Counted from the stretch's first letter, positions 8,799-17,649 are shown. The stretch: 64,000 nucleotides of DNA from DTU015 sp964406505 (GCA_964406505.1 CAYORX010000002.1:62001-126000), one strand, 5' to 3'. The notes: generated by a model from the sequence alone, not told the origin. Numbers and translations: made by a program.

Positions 8799-10403
8799 TT
8801 ATGCTTTTCGGTTAAGCCTCAAAACCTTGCCTGCCTTTATGCCAAGATGTTCTCCATAACTAATGGTTATCTTGCCGTTTACTAGCACGTGGTTTATACC
8901 GTCGGGATATGCAAAGGGTTCGGTATATGTGCTATTTTCATTCACTGTATCTGGATCGAATATAACTATATCTGCTTTCATGCCGGGTAAAAGGAGCCCT
9001 CGATCGTATAGTCGCATTCTTTGGGCAGGTAAAGAAGTCATTTTTCTAATAGCATCGAGCAAGGTAATGGTTTCTTTTTCGCGCACATAGCGGGACAACA
9101 CTCTTACGAAAGTGCCGAAAGCCCTAGGATGTGGCCTACCTTTTGCTAAAGGGCCTGTTACATTTGTTGCAGATGAGTCTGAACCGATCATTGTCAAAGG
9201 GTGTTTCAAGATACGCTCGAGATCTTCGTCCCCTATTGTGAAATATACAACTTGAACTTGGCCTTCGCACTCCAATAAAATGTCAAAGGCTGCATCAAAA
9301 CCATCTATGCCTCGCATTTTAGCTATCATTGCGATAGATTTACCTTCAAGTTCGTGTTTACGACAAGATGTAATAATTGTGTTTTCCCAACCAACGCCTT
9401 TGTGAAGGCTTATCCAATCAGGTAACCCGTTAAGGATATCATGCTTGATTCTTGCCCTGGTATCTAAGTTCTTTAATCGAGATATGAAAGATTCTGTTCC
9501 GCCCTCATGGGACCATGGTGGTAAGCTGGCGCTCAGTCCAGTAGCAGAAGCATTATACGGGTATTGATCGCATGCAACGTCAAGCCCTAGTTTGCGCGCC
9601 TCTTCTAACATTTTAAGCGTTTCAACGCTTTTGCCCCACATATGTCTACCCATAGCCTTAAAGTGTGAAATTTGCACTGGAATGTTTGCTTTGCGACCTA
9701 TCTTTAATGCTTCTTTAATTGCATCTAATAACGTATCGTTTTCGCCTCTAATGTGAGTATTGTAACTACCGTTGTATTTAGCGGCTACTTTAGCAAGATC
9801 GATCAACTCTTCAGTAGAGGCGTAACAACCAGGAACATAAATCAACCCGGAACTTAAGCCAAACGCCCCCTGTTCCATTGATTGTTTGACTAATTCTTGC
9901 ATTTCATCAATTTCTTTTGCAGTTGGTGGCCTGTCTGAATATTCCATCACGACATTTCTTATTGTTCCTTGGCCAACAAGAGCTGCTACATTCAAACTAA
10001 TGCCCTGTTTCTCCAGTTTTGCAAGATATTGTCCCAAGGAAGACCAATCTACATTGAACCCCGGATGCTGCTTGGCGAAACGGGTCTTTAGTTGTTCTTG
10101 GGATTTAGAAGAAAGAGGTGCCGCCGAAGTTCCGCAATTGCCTATTACGTTAGTTGTAACGCCTTGCCTTATATGAGAATGTCCTTCACCTTCTACCAAA
10201 AGTGGAAAATCTGAATGGGTATGGATGTCAATAAATCCCGGCGAGACTACTTGTTCTTTAGCATCAATAACGGTCTTTGTATTTTTAGTTTTTAGTTTAC
10301 CAATCGATGAAATAGTAGTATCTTTTATCCCTAAGTCTGCCTTAAACCACGGGTTACCTGTACCGTCAATTATTATCCCGTTTTTAATGATAATGTCATA
10401 CAA
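8799..10403 (-). CDS. N-acyl-D-amino-acid deacylase (D-aminoacylase)
   Basis: Amidohydrolase-superfamily enzyme that would release free D-amino acids from N-acyl-D-amino acids. Visible signatures are the N-terminal IIKNGIIIDGTGNPW beta-sandwich strand, PGFIDIHTHSD near residue 65 for the first metal site, ISHFKAMG near 248 and MIGSDSS near 400 for later metal ligands. Length of 534 residues matches the family (about 480-540). AAGGAG precedes TTG 10403 by nine bases, while ATG 10412 directly abuts that site, so I use the TTG. No signal peptide. It belongs with the M20 and serine hydrolase genes upstream in a D-amino-acid or acyl-peptide salvage group. Confidence 0.9.
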   Translation of the reverse strand: MYDIIIKNGIIIDGTGNPWFKADLGIKDTTISSIGKLKTKNTKTVIDAKEQVVSPGFIDIHTHSDFPLLVEGEGHSHIRQGVTTNVIGNCGTSAAPLSSKSQEQLKTRFAKQHPGFNVDWSSLGQYLAKLEKQGISLNVAALVGQGTIRNVVMEYSDRPPTAKEIDEMQELVKQSMEQGAFGLSSGLIYVPGCYASTEELIDLAKVAAKYNGSYNTHIRGENDTLLDAIKEALKIGRKANIPVQISHFKAMGRHMWGKSVETLKMLEEARKLGLDVACDQYPYNASATGLSASLPPWSHEGGTESFISRLKNLDTRARIKHDILNGLPDWISLHKGVGWENTIITSCRKHELEGKSIAMIAKMRGIDGFDAAFDILLECEGQVQVVYFTIGDEDLERILKHPLTMIGSDSSATNVTGPLAKGRPHPRAFGTFVRVLSRYVREKETITLLDAIRKMTSLPAQRMRLYDRGLLLPGMKADIVIFDPDTVNENSTYTEPFAYPDGINHVLVNGKITISYGEHLGIKAGKVLRLNRKA

Positions 10404-10737
10404 ATGTTCCATCTCCTTATTTTGGATTGACATGAAGCACGTTTTGAGTGGAAGCAATTAACAAAAGCTTCGCCGGCCTCCGTGACAATCCTGCTTTTGT
10501 CTCCGCAATTGTTTATCTAAGTGATGCGAACAAATTGACATTAAAGGGGACTGGCAATAACATTAGAGTAAATGTGCTCTCGCATATATTGATATAAAAT
10601 TACCTAGTAACTTCATAATGCGGGGAAATTTTATTGTAGCAGAACATTAACAAAACCAATTCAAAAAGTTAACGATTTATGATGCACGTTATGTTGTGAT
10701 CTATAGGCACATTTATTAATTAGAAAAGGAAAATCAT
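10404..10737. other. Divergent intergenic region
   Basis: About 334 bases between D-aminoacylase and the DUF1538 gene. In the D-aminoacylase leader there is an inverted repeat ACAAAAGC (10461-10468) with GCTTTTGT (10493-10500) enclosing 24 bases. No promoter matches consensus well in either direction, and no small gene with a ribosome site is seen. Confidence 0.5.
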
Positions 10738-12222
10738 ATGAACATACTTTCGGAGAAATTGAGTGAAGTTACTCAATCTGTACTTCCTATAACACTTTTG
10801 GTTGTAGTTTTAAATTTTACAATAGTACCCATGGAGACTGAAATTCTTGTTAGATTTATCATTGGCGCTGTTGTACTTATTATCGGTTTGGGAATATTCT
10901 TATTTGGAGCAGAGATTGGGATCGTTCCTATCGGTCATCTAATGGGTGAAACCATAGCTAGAACAAACAAGATGTATTTGGTTGGTAGTTTGGGATTTGT
11001 TTTAGGGTTTTTAATAACAATTGCTGAACCAGATTTACAAATATTGGCCGATCAAGTTGACATAGCTTCCGGGGGTGTAGTTTCCGGCAGTGTCTTTCTG
11101 GTAGTAGTATCAATAGGTGTTGGGATTATGGTTGCGATAGGCTTGATTAGAATTTTATATGGTAAGCCATTGAATAAAGTTTTTACAGCAACATATTTTG
11201 TAATACTTTTACTTGGCTTAATGGCATCAGAAGAATTTCTAGCTTTTTCTGTTGATGCGTCAGGTGCTACCACAGGTGCTATGACCACTCCTTTCATATT
11301 AGCCCTTGGATATGGTGTTTCCCAATTAAAAGGTGGGGAAACAGTAGAAGAGGATAGCTTCGGAATGGTTGGATTGGCATCTGCCGGGCCAATTTTTGCC
11401 GTTATGACCATGAGTCTTATTAAAGGACTTAAAAACATTCAGGCTAGTCCTGACACTTTGATTAGCAGTCCACAGGCGACGGTGTCTTACCTTCAAGCAG
11501 TTTTACGATATTCCAAAGAGTCATTTTTTACTTTACTGCCGCTTTTGGTGTTATTCTTAATATTTGATCGAACAAGATTTAGGTTAAAGAAGAAAGCGAG
11601 AAACAATATACTAAAAGGATTGTTTTACGCTTATATCGGGCTTACTTTATTTTTAGTAGGAGTTAATGTGGGGTTTATGGAAGTAGGCAAAATCGTTGGC
11701 GAGGATTTAGCCGGTAATTATTTCTGGTTGTTACCGGTTGTGGGACTATTGCTTGGGATGGTTGTGGTGTTAGCAGAACCGGCGGTTTATGTGTTGACAC
11801 AGCAAGTAGAAGAAGTTACTGCCGGCCATATTAAAAGAAAAGTATTGCTGGTTGCGCTGTCTGCGGGCATTGCATTGGCTGTATCAACGTCGATGTTAAG
11901 AATTATGATTCCTGCATTAAAACTTTGGCACTTTTTACTACCCGGTTTTGCAATAGCTGTCTTTTTATCTTACAAAGTTCCCCCCGTGTTTGTCGGAATT
12001 GCGTTTGATGCAGGTGGTGTTGCATCAGGCCCAATGACAGCTACATTTGTCTTGGCTTTGGCTCAAGGTGCCGCTAGGGCTATTCCTACAGCAAATGTTC
12101 TTACTGATGGTTTTGGCGTGATCGCTATGGTTGCTATGGCGCCTTTAGTAGCTATACAGACCCTTGGACTAGTTTTTAAAGCGAAGACAGAAAAAGAGGT
12201 GAGTAGACGTGGAAATGATTAA
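10738..12222 (+). CDS. DUF1538 family membrane protein, internally duplicated
   Basis: Integral membrane protein of 494 residues resembling the DUF1538 family of putative transporters. It contains two homologous halves: FGAEIGIVPIGHLMGE near 55 with VGVNVGFMEVGKIVGE near 310; ITIAEPDLQILADQV near 93 with VVLAEPAVYVLTQQV near 342; and DASGATTGAMTTPFILAL near 173 with DAGGVASGPMTATFVLAL near 422. Each half has about six helices, giving an inverted or parallel pseudo-repeat as in many secondary carriers. AAAGGAAAA precedes ATG 10738. The tandem PII-like gene overlaps its end by 14 bases, so a sensor-regulated channel or carrier is likely; the substrate is unknown. Confidence 0.85.
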   Translation: MNILSEKLSEVTQSVLPITLLVVVLNFTIVPMETEILVRFIIGAVVLIIGLGIFLFGAEIGIVPIGHLMGETIARTNKMYLVGSLGFVLGFLITIAEPDLQILADQVDIASGGVVSGSVFLVVVSIGVGIMVAIGLIRILYGKPLNKVFTATYFVILLLGLMASEEFLAFSVDASGATTGAMTTPFILALGYGVSQLKGGETVEEDSFGMVGLASAGPIFAVMTMSLIKGLKNIQASPDTLISSPQATVSYLQAVLRYSKESFFTLLPLLVLFLIFDRTRFRLKKKARNNILKGLFYAYIGLTLFLVGVNVGFMEVGKIVGEDLAGNYFWLLPVVGLLLGMVVVLAEPAVYVLTQQVEEVTAGHIKRKVLLVALSAGIALAVSTSMLRIMIPALKLWHFLLPGFAIAVFLSYKVPPVFVGIAFDAGGVASGPMTATFVLALAQGAARAIPTANVLTDGFGVIAMVAMAPLVAIQTLGLVFKAKTEKEVSRRGND

Positions 12223-12874
12223 GTCGGATCTAGTGCTCTTTTGCTGTATTCTGAATTATGGAGAGGGAAGCAAGGCGTTAAAATTGTCGAAACAGTTGGG
12301 AGCGATGGGTGGAACTGTATTTCTAGGGAAGGGGACGGTAAGAACAGAATGGCTGAATATTTTGGGGATTTTAGATGTGAGAAAGGAAGTCTTCGTAACC
12401 CTAATCGATAAAAAATTAGAGCCCATTTTTTACGACGAAGCTTATGTTCGATTTAACTTAGACAAACCGCATAAAGGAATCGCTTTTTCCATACCGCTCA
12501 AATACTGCTTGGCGCCCAATGACTATGATTGCCAATCTACTCCGAAAAAGGAAGATGTGATTGATGTGAAATATGAATCTATATTTGTGATTGTAAATAA
12601 AGGCCTAGCACCCGACGTATTAGAAGCCGCAGAGTGTGCAGGTTCTACGGGTGGCACTGTAATTCATGGGCGAGGTTCGGGGACGCAAGAAAAGGCAAAA
12701 CTGTTTAATATAGAAATTGAGCCGGAGAAAGATATAATTCTTATACTTTCCCAAAAACAAAAAACTCAGGATATAGTAGACTCTATAGCTAGAAGGCTTG
12801 AAATAGATAAGCCTAACGCAGGTGTTGTGTTTGTTATAGAGGTGACTAAAACCTTGGGATTGTATCGGGATTGA
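12209..12874 (+). CDS. Tandem PII-like (GlnB-fold) regulatory protein
   Basis: Protein of 221 residues made of two PII-like domains. The halves align visibly: GAMGGTVFLGKGT near 31 with GSTGGTVIHGRGS near 150, and RFNLDKPHKGIAF near 86 with RLEIDKPNAGVVF near 196. The order of strand, GGT loop, strand and DKP turn is that of PII-like sensors often encoded beside transporters. GAGGTGAG at 12196-12203 precedes GTG 12209. It overlaps the DUF1538 gene by 14 bases, so the two are translationally coupled and it probably gates that transporter in response to a nucleotide or other ligand. The T-loop tyrosine of classical GlnB is not evident. Confidence 0.8.
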   Translation: MEMIKSDLVLFCCILNYGEGSKALKLSKQLGAMGGTVFLGKGTVRTEWLNILGILDVRKEVFVTLIDKKLEPIFYDEAYVRFNLDKPHKGIAFSIPLKYCLAPNDYDCQSTPKKEDVIDVKYESIFVIVNKGLAPDVLEAAECAGSTGGTVIHGRGSGTQEKAKLFNIEIEPEKDIILILSQKQKTQDIVDSIARRLEIDKPNAGVVFVIEVTKTLGLYRD

Positions 12875-13046
12875 TCCCGTATCGCTATTGTTCCGGTTTG
12901 TACAATCGCGAGTTATATGTTCATGACTACTCATGCTGTTTCCTTTTTGTCATATAAGATATTATGTTCTTTGTTGATCAAACCTGCATAGACTATTCCT
13001 TCCAATTAAGTTTCCTATACTGTTTGTAATTTTTGTGTACTTAAAC

Positions 13047-13075
13047 TTTACTAAGGAAGGCAAAACATGTATATA
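13047..13075 (+). promoter_or_regulatory. Candidate sigma-A promoter for threonine synthase
   Basis: TTTACT (13047-13052), 17-base spacer, TATATA (13070-13075). Predicted transcription would begin near 13082 and give a leader of about 115 bases containing the hairpin. Confidence 0.4.
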
Positions 13076-13148
13076 TCACGAATATATTTAAGGCGTTCGC
13101 GATCCCAAGCATTTGCATAACGCAGAAAGGAGATGGAAGGGCTATTAT

Positions 13149-13188
13149 GGCCTGATTTTAGGGTGCAAAACCCAGATTCAGCCAGGCC
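13149..13188 (+). promoter_or_regulatory. Structured leader hairpin between the ribosome site and thrC start
   Basis: GGCCTG (13149-13154) pairs with CAGGCC (13183-13188), with an inner GGGT/ACCC pair. The purine-rich ribosome-site sequences lie upstream of the hairpin and none lies between it and ATG 13198. Either the hairpin bridges the gap or it acts as a translational control element. Confidence 0.45.
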
Positions 13189-13197
13189 CAAAGTTTA

Positions 13198-14391
13198 ATG
13201 AAAAATTATCTGAAATGCTTAGAATGCCCTAAATGCGGTAATACCTACAATGTAGATGAACTCCATAATCTATGTGAATGTGGAGCCCCGCTTTTGGTGA
13301 AGTATCGTCTCGACGATATGAAAAGGGAATTTGATCCGGATATCTGGAAATCTAGATCACAAGATTTGTGGCGTTATTGGGAACTCTTGCCTTTAAATTC
13401 GCAAAGCAACATGATCAATTTAGGCGAGGGAGGTACTCCGGTCTTGAAATTACCTCGCTTGGGCGAAATTTACGGCATGAAGAACCTTTGCCTCAAAGAC
13501 GAAGGACTCAACCCCACGACTACTTTCAAATCAAGGGGAGCAGCTGTTGGTGTGTCAAAAGCAATGGAACTTGGTGCAAAAGTATTGGCGATGCCAACCG
13601 CGGGAAATGCTGGTGGTGCTTGGGCGGCATATTCAGCGCGAGCTGGGCTTAAGCTCATCGTCGCAATGCCACAAGATGCGCCAGCCGCCAACCAAGCTGA
13701 GTGTGTTGCGTATGGAGCCGAAACTTATCTCGTAAAAGGGCTTATATCTGATGCTGGCAAAGCTATTCATCAAGGGGCCCTTAAGCATGGTTGGTTCGAA
13801 GTAGCTACGTTGAAGGAACCGTACAGAATTGAAGGAAAGAAAACCATGGGGCTGGAAATTTGGGAACAGTTCCAAGAAAACCTTCCCGCAGCCATTATAT
13901 ATCCGACTGGTGGTGGAGTAGGGTTAATCGGTATGTGGAAAGCATTTAATGAACTGAAGGAGTTAGGATTAATATCACAGCCGTTGCCTAAAATGGTCGC
14001 GGTTCAATCTAGCGGGTGCGCTCCTATAGTGAAAGCGTTCCGAGAAGGCAAAACCCACGCCGATTTTTTTGAAGAGGCTCACACCCTTGCAGCCGGCATT
14101 CGTGTACCGTCAGCCTTGGGTGATTTTCTGGTACTCGAAGCCGTTAGGGAGTCTGGGGGAACAGCTCTTGCCGTAAGTGATGACGATATTTTATCGACTT
14201 GGAAACAAGTATCAAGTATAGAAGGTATGTTAATTTGTCCCGAAGGTGCCGCCGCAGTCAAAGCTGCTAAAATTATTCGTGACATGGACCTTGTAAAGTC
14301 TGACGATACAGTACTTATACTAAACACAGGAGCCGGTACTAAATATACTGAACTGCTTGACGAAAAGGCAAAACCTTTGGAGGATTTTTAA
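13198..14391 (+). CDS. thrC: Threonine synthase
   Basis: PLP enzyme converting O-phosphohomoserine to threonine. The N-terminus has a zinc-ribbon-like CLECPKCG followed by CECG within the first 32 residues, as in the archaeal and clostridial type of threonine synthase. The PLP lysine is in NPTTTFKSRGA near residue 105, AGNAGGAWAAY is near 138 and the phosphate-binding PTGGGVGL near 237. Its 397 residues are the expected length. ATG 13198 is the first possible start after an in-frame stop, but no ribosome site lies directly before it. No homoserine kinase or homoserine dehydrogenase gene is adjacent. Confidence 0.9.
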   Translation: MKNYLKCLECPKCGNTYNVDELHNLCECGAPLLVKYRLDDMKREFDPDIWKSRSQDLWRYWELLPLNSQSNMINLGEGGTPVLKLPRLGEIYGMKNLCLKDEGLNPTTTFKSRGAAVGVSKAMELGAKVLAMPTAGNAGGAWAAYSARAGLKLIVAMPQDAPAANQAECVAYGAETYLVKGLISDAGKAIHQGALKHGWFEVATLKEPYRIEGKKTMGLEIWEQFQENLPAAIIYPTGGGVGLIGMWKAFNELKELGLISQPLPKMVAVQSSGCAPIVKAFREGKTHADFFEEAHTLAAGIRVPSALGDFLVLEAVRESGGTALAVSDDDILSTWKQVSSIEGMLICPEGAAAVKAAKIIRDMDLVKSDDTVLILNTGAGTKYTELLDEKAKPLEDF

Positions 14392-14439
14392 TCAACGGAA
14401 ATTAAAATGATGAGTAGGATTGAAGGGGATTGACAGGCT

Positions 14440-15291
14440 ATGGATACAACAAATTTTATCTCTACGCTTTTTTGGATTTTCTTTCTAGGAAGTTCCATTT
14501 TTATGCCCTTTTTCAGACAAAAATGGTTAGAAAACATGAGAATGAACTTAATGCGGACAATTCAAAAAAAGCGAGGTTCTCGGGTAATAACTTTAATTCA
14601 CCGACAAGAATCTTTGAGTTTTTTGGGTATTCCGATTAGCAGGTATATCAATATCGAAGATTCGGAGCAAATACTTCGTGCGATACGTATGACTGCTAGT
14701 GATGTGCCCATCGATCTTATCGTACATACCCCCGGTGGATTGGTTCTTGCTGCGGAACAGATAGCACTTGCTCTTGTAAGGCATGAAGCTAAAGTAACAG
14801 TGTTTGTGCCGCATTATGCCATGTCCGGTGGTACTTTACTAGCGCTTGCGGCTGATAAAATAATCATGGATGAGAACGCTGTTCTTGGACCTGTCGATCC
14901 TCAAATTGGCTCTTACCCGGCTGCTTCAATACTAAGTGTGATTGAACGGAAGCCTATTCAACATGTGGATGACAACACCTTGATTTTAGCGGATATATCG
15001 AAGAAAGCTTTGTCCCAAGTTAGGAGAACAGTATTATATATTCTAAAAGAAAAATTAAAACCGGAACAAGCGAAAGAACTTGCCGACGTTTTCACTAAAG
15101 GCTATTTTACCCATGATTATCCGTTGAATGCCGCTAAGCTTGAAGCCATGGGGCTACCGGTTTGTTTCGAAATGCCTAATGAGATTTACAAACTTATGGA
15201 ATTATGTCCGCAAGCTAGTACGCATAGGCCGTCAGTTGGATATGTTCCTATGCCCCATAGAAGTGAACCGAAACGTGATAGATCCCAATAA
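14440..15291 (+). CDS. Membrane-anchored Clp-fold serine protease (SDH protease family)
   Basis: Belongs to the serine dehydrogenase proteinase group (Clp fold, PF01972-like). One N-terminal membrane helix (residues about 5-25) is followed by a basic segment and the Clp-fold domain. DLIVHTPGG near 91 is the oxyanion strand, the nucleophile is predicted in HYAMSGGTLLA near 127, and ILGPVDPQIG-like VLGPVDPQIG near 148 follows. At 283 residues it matches the family. AAGGGGATTGACAGGCT precedes ATG 14440. It starts 48 bases after threonine synthase and may share its transcript, although a functional link is not obvious. Probably a membrane protein quality-control protease. Confidence 0.82.
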   Translation: MDTTNFISTLFWIFFLGSSIFMPFFRQKWLENMRMNLMRTIQKKRGSRVITLIHRQESLSFLGIPISRYINIEDSEQILRAIRMTASDVPIDLIVHTPGGLVLAAEQIALALVRHEAKVTVFVPHYAMSGGTLLALAADKIIMDENAVLGPVDPQIGSYPAASILSVIERKPIQHVDDNTLILADISKKALSQVRRTVLYILKEKLKPEQAKELADVFTKGYFTHDYPLNAAKLEAMGLPVCFEMPNEIYKLMELCPQASTHRPSVGYVPMPHRSEPKRDRSQ

Positions 15292-15317
15292 ATCATATAT
15301 ATGCCAAATGTAACATA

Positions 15318-15346
15318 TTGTTTTTGGGAACTATTTATCCTAAAAT
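15318..15346 (+). promoter_or_regulatory. Candidate sigma-A promoter for the deacetylase gene
   Basis: TTGTTT (15318-15323), 17-base spacer, TAAAAT (15341-15346), about 70 bases before ATG 15415. Confidence 0.4.
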
Positions 15347-15414
15347 CGAATCAAAATATATGAATGTTAAATTGCAATAAACTTATCAAAATTCTATGAA
15401 AAGGAACACCACTA

Positions 15415-17016
15415 ATGCGGCTTTTTAATCTTTATAACAATACTGTAAAATTCAAATATATTACCCAGAAAACAATTAAGAATACGATATTGATTTTTGC
15501 GCTGACCCTTATTCTTTTTTTAAATGGTTGTATATCTACAAACTTAATGTCTGTTTTTCCCTCTGAAAGTACCTATCCCGGTTTGAAAAATACTAACGAA
15601 AAAGAATTTGATGAACGGTACAAATATCTTGTCCAATCTAACACCCAAAACCATCAAGTAGGTGGTGTTAAATCTGTGATCGAATATGGAGAGCATTTCG
15701 TAATAGGTGCTCATTATCCGATCTTCGAAATCGAAGAAATCGATATGGTAACTAAGAGTTTTGTAGAGGAGATTATTTCAGATTTTTATAAGAAGGTTGA
15801 AAATTTTGAAACCGTTGACTCTGATTTGAAAGCCGAACTCAATATTGATTACGAGACATGGTTGGCAGGGCAAGATTTGGCAAGTATAAGATTTAATATC
15901 TTAATGAACATTCCGGGTTGTGCCTATCCAGAAGTCAAGGTAGAAACTGCGGTGTGGAACTTAAAAACCAGCCATCCGGTTTTGCTCGAAAACATTTTGG
16001 TTGATGGCGGTTTGTCTAGGTTAGCAGAATTGGTTCGCGAAGAACTTTCTGCTAATCAAGCCTACAGTGAGTATTACTATTTTGATACGGTGTCGAGCGG
16101 GACAGACGCACAGTATGAAAATTGTTCGAGCTACCTTTTTACCCAAGAAAGTTTAGTCCTGGTATTTGAAAGATATCCGATTTTCCCGGGTGCCGCTGAC
16201 GAACTTGTGGTTGAGATTCCTTATGAAAATTTGCATGATGTTTTCGATTTGAGTAGTTTTGCAGTTAATAATGATACGAAGTTAACATCAAGTCCAGATG
16301 ACCAACTAGGTTTGGAATATCCTGAACACCTTAAAGATGCCGAAGATCCCAGCTCTGATAATCTTAATACAATTCGTCAAATAGACTTATCTAAACCTAT
16401 GGTAGCGTTAACTTTTGATGATGGGCCATTTGAGCAAATTACTAAGTCTATATTAGATACTTTGGGGGAATATGATGCAGTTGCAACTTTTTTCATACTC
16501 GGGAATCGAGTAGCAGATAATCCGGATATATTGGAGCGGATGGTGCATGAAGGTAGCGAAATCGGAAACCACAGTTTAAGCCACAAACAGCTTACCACTT
16601 TGAGTTTAGACGAACTGCAATATCAAATAGAGGAAACACAGCGCGTCGTTGAGTCTGCAACTGGAATAAGGCCTGTGATGATGAGGCCGACATATGGCTC
16701 ATATAGTAGCGAACTGCAAGAGCGCCTAGATTTGCCAATGATTCTTTGGTCTATTGATCCGCGAGATTGGGAAATTCGGGATGCTACGCATATCAGTAAA
16801 CATGTATTGGAAAATGTACAGGACGGTGACATAGTCTTAATGCATGATATTTACGATACTACTGCTGAGGCGGTGAAAATTATTGTGCCACAGCTTATTC
16901 AAAGGGGTTACCAGCTTGTTACTGTAAGTGAACTTTATGCCGCTAAGGGTGTTGTATTGGAAGCCGGAAAAATTTACCGTGGAGAAACTGGTAACAACCT
17001 ATCTTATGAATCTTGA
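15415..17016 (+). CDS. PdaC-like polysaccharide deacetylase lipoprotein
   Basis: Cell-surface carbohydrate esterase family 4 deacetylase, likely acting on peptidoglycan. Residues 25-42 are hydrophobic and end in LNGC, a lipobox. The middle (about 80-285) resembles the DUF4163/RsiV-type region that precedes the catalytic domain in Bacillus PdaC. The catalytic domain follows: LTFDDGPF near 325, GNHSLSHKQL near 385, MMRPTYGSYS near 420, SIDPRDWE near 443 and VLMHDIYD near 470. The metal ligands Asp, His and His are all present. AAAAGGAA precedes ATG 15415. A role in spore or vegetative wall remodelling fits the GH18 and NamZ genes elsewhere in the window. Confidence 0.88.
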   Translation: MRLFNLYNNTVKFKYITQKTIKNTILIFALTLILFLNGCISTNLMSVFPSESTYPGLKNTNEKEFDERYKYLVQSNTQNHQVGGVKSVIEYGEHFVIGAHYPIFEIEEIDMVTKSFVEEIISDFYKKVENFETVDSDLKAELNIDYETWLAGQDLASIRFNILMNIPGCAYPEVKVETAVWNLKTSHPVLLENILVDGGLSRLAELVREELSANQAYSEYYYFDTVSSGTDAQYENCSSYLFTQESLVLVFERYPIFPGAADELVVEIPYENLHDVFDLSSFAVNNDTKLTSSPDDQLGLEYPEHLKDAEDPSSDNLNTIRQIDLSKPMVALTFDDGPFEQITKSILDTLGEYDAVATFFILGNRVADNPDILERMVHEGSEIGNHSLSHKQLTTLSLDELQYQIEETQRVVESATGIRPVMMRPTYGSYSSELQERLDLPMILWSIDPRDWEIRDATHISKHVLENVQDGDIVLMHDIYDTTAEAVKIIVPQLIQRGYQLVTVSELYAAKGVVLEAGKIYRGETGNNLSYES

Positions 17017-17019
17017 CTA

Positions 17020-17649
17020 TCATTCCGTTTTAAGATTAAAGAAAGGAAAATAAAAGCCATCTTTTCTAACTTGTTTTTCATGAAGTGCGTCGCCGCTTTT
17101 CACACATTTCTGTGGATTGTCATCAATCGTTTCAGATTCTTTCTGATACGATCTGAATCTTGCTGTTTTCGGAGATTCTCTAGGCTGATTTAAGTGATTA
17201 ATTGTTGGACGTTTTTCTAAATCCTTAAAGGTCGTGTTATTTTGCTCTTTTTGAAATCGTTGGATGTATGATTGCTTCGCCGCTGACATATCAGCGTTTC
17301 GTATTTTTTCCATCCTGTTACAAATTTTGATTAACGTTTGATTCACGTCATTAAAATCTTCTAAGCGGTTTAGCTTTGGAAGTTCATCACGGATTAGCTG
17401 GATATCGTTTTGCAATTGACTGATGTTAGTTTTTATCTGGTCTATGTCTGTTTTTACTTGTTCTACACTTGTTTGGAATTTTTGAAATTGATATTTGGTT
17501 AAATGGTGTTTTTCGGCCAAAACTTTCCTGAGACTGCGCATTAAATGAATATATTCTTCGTTCTCCTCGTTAATTAGTTTAATTTTTCGGTCGCGTTTTC
17601 GCAATTGTAGATTCACTAATTTCTTTTGAGTCTTTCTGAAGTGTTTCAT
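17020..17649 (-). CDS. Basic coiled-coil protein of unknown function
   Basis: No family recognised. The 209 residues start with a very basic segment (about 1-45), continue with a heptad-rich coiled coil (about 55-130, with repeated Ile/Leu positions around VKTDIDQIKTNISQLQND) and end in a low-complexity polar tail. No signal peptide or membrane segment. AAAGGAG lies about 12 bases before ATG 17649, a slightly long spacing. It is divergent from the spore coat-like gene at 17824 and convergent with the deacetylase, whose stop is only 3 bases away. The divergent layout suggests a spore-related structural protein, but this is inference only. Confidence 0.6.
   Translation of the reverse strand: MKHFRKTQKKLVNLQLRKRDRKIKLINEENEEYIHLMRSLRKVLAEKHHLTKYQFQKFQTSVEQVKTDIDQIKTNISQLQNDIQLIRDELPKLNRLEDFNDVNQTLIKICNRMEKIRNADMSAAKQSYIQRFQKEQNNTTFKDLEKRPTINHLNQPRESPKTARFRSYQKESETIDDNPQKCVKSGDALHEKQVRKDGFYFPFFNLKTE

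Larger units (their letters stand above)
12875..13197 (+). other. Intergenic and leader region of threonine synthase
   Basis: A stretch of 323 bases. A candidate promoter lies at 13047-13075 and a ribosome-site-like AAAGGAGA at 13126-13133, followed by GGAAGGG, a two-codon open frame (ATG GCC TGA, 13147-13155) and a hairpin at 13149-13188. The first 170 bases show nothing recognisable except a small CGGGAT/ATCCCG repeat overlapping the previous stop codon. Confidence 0.5.

Noticed and set aside
12860..12885. CGGGAT/ATCCCG repeat at the end of the PII-like gene as a terminator
   Set aside because: Only six pairs, overlaps the stop codon and has no T-run.
15374..15400. TTGCAA-17-TATGAA promoter-like match before the deacetylase
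   Set aside because: Transcription would begin after the ribosome site; the match at 15318-15346 fits better.
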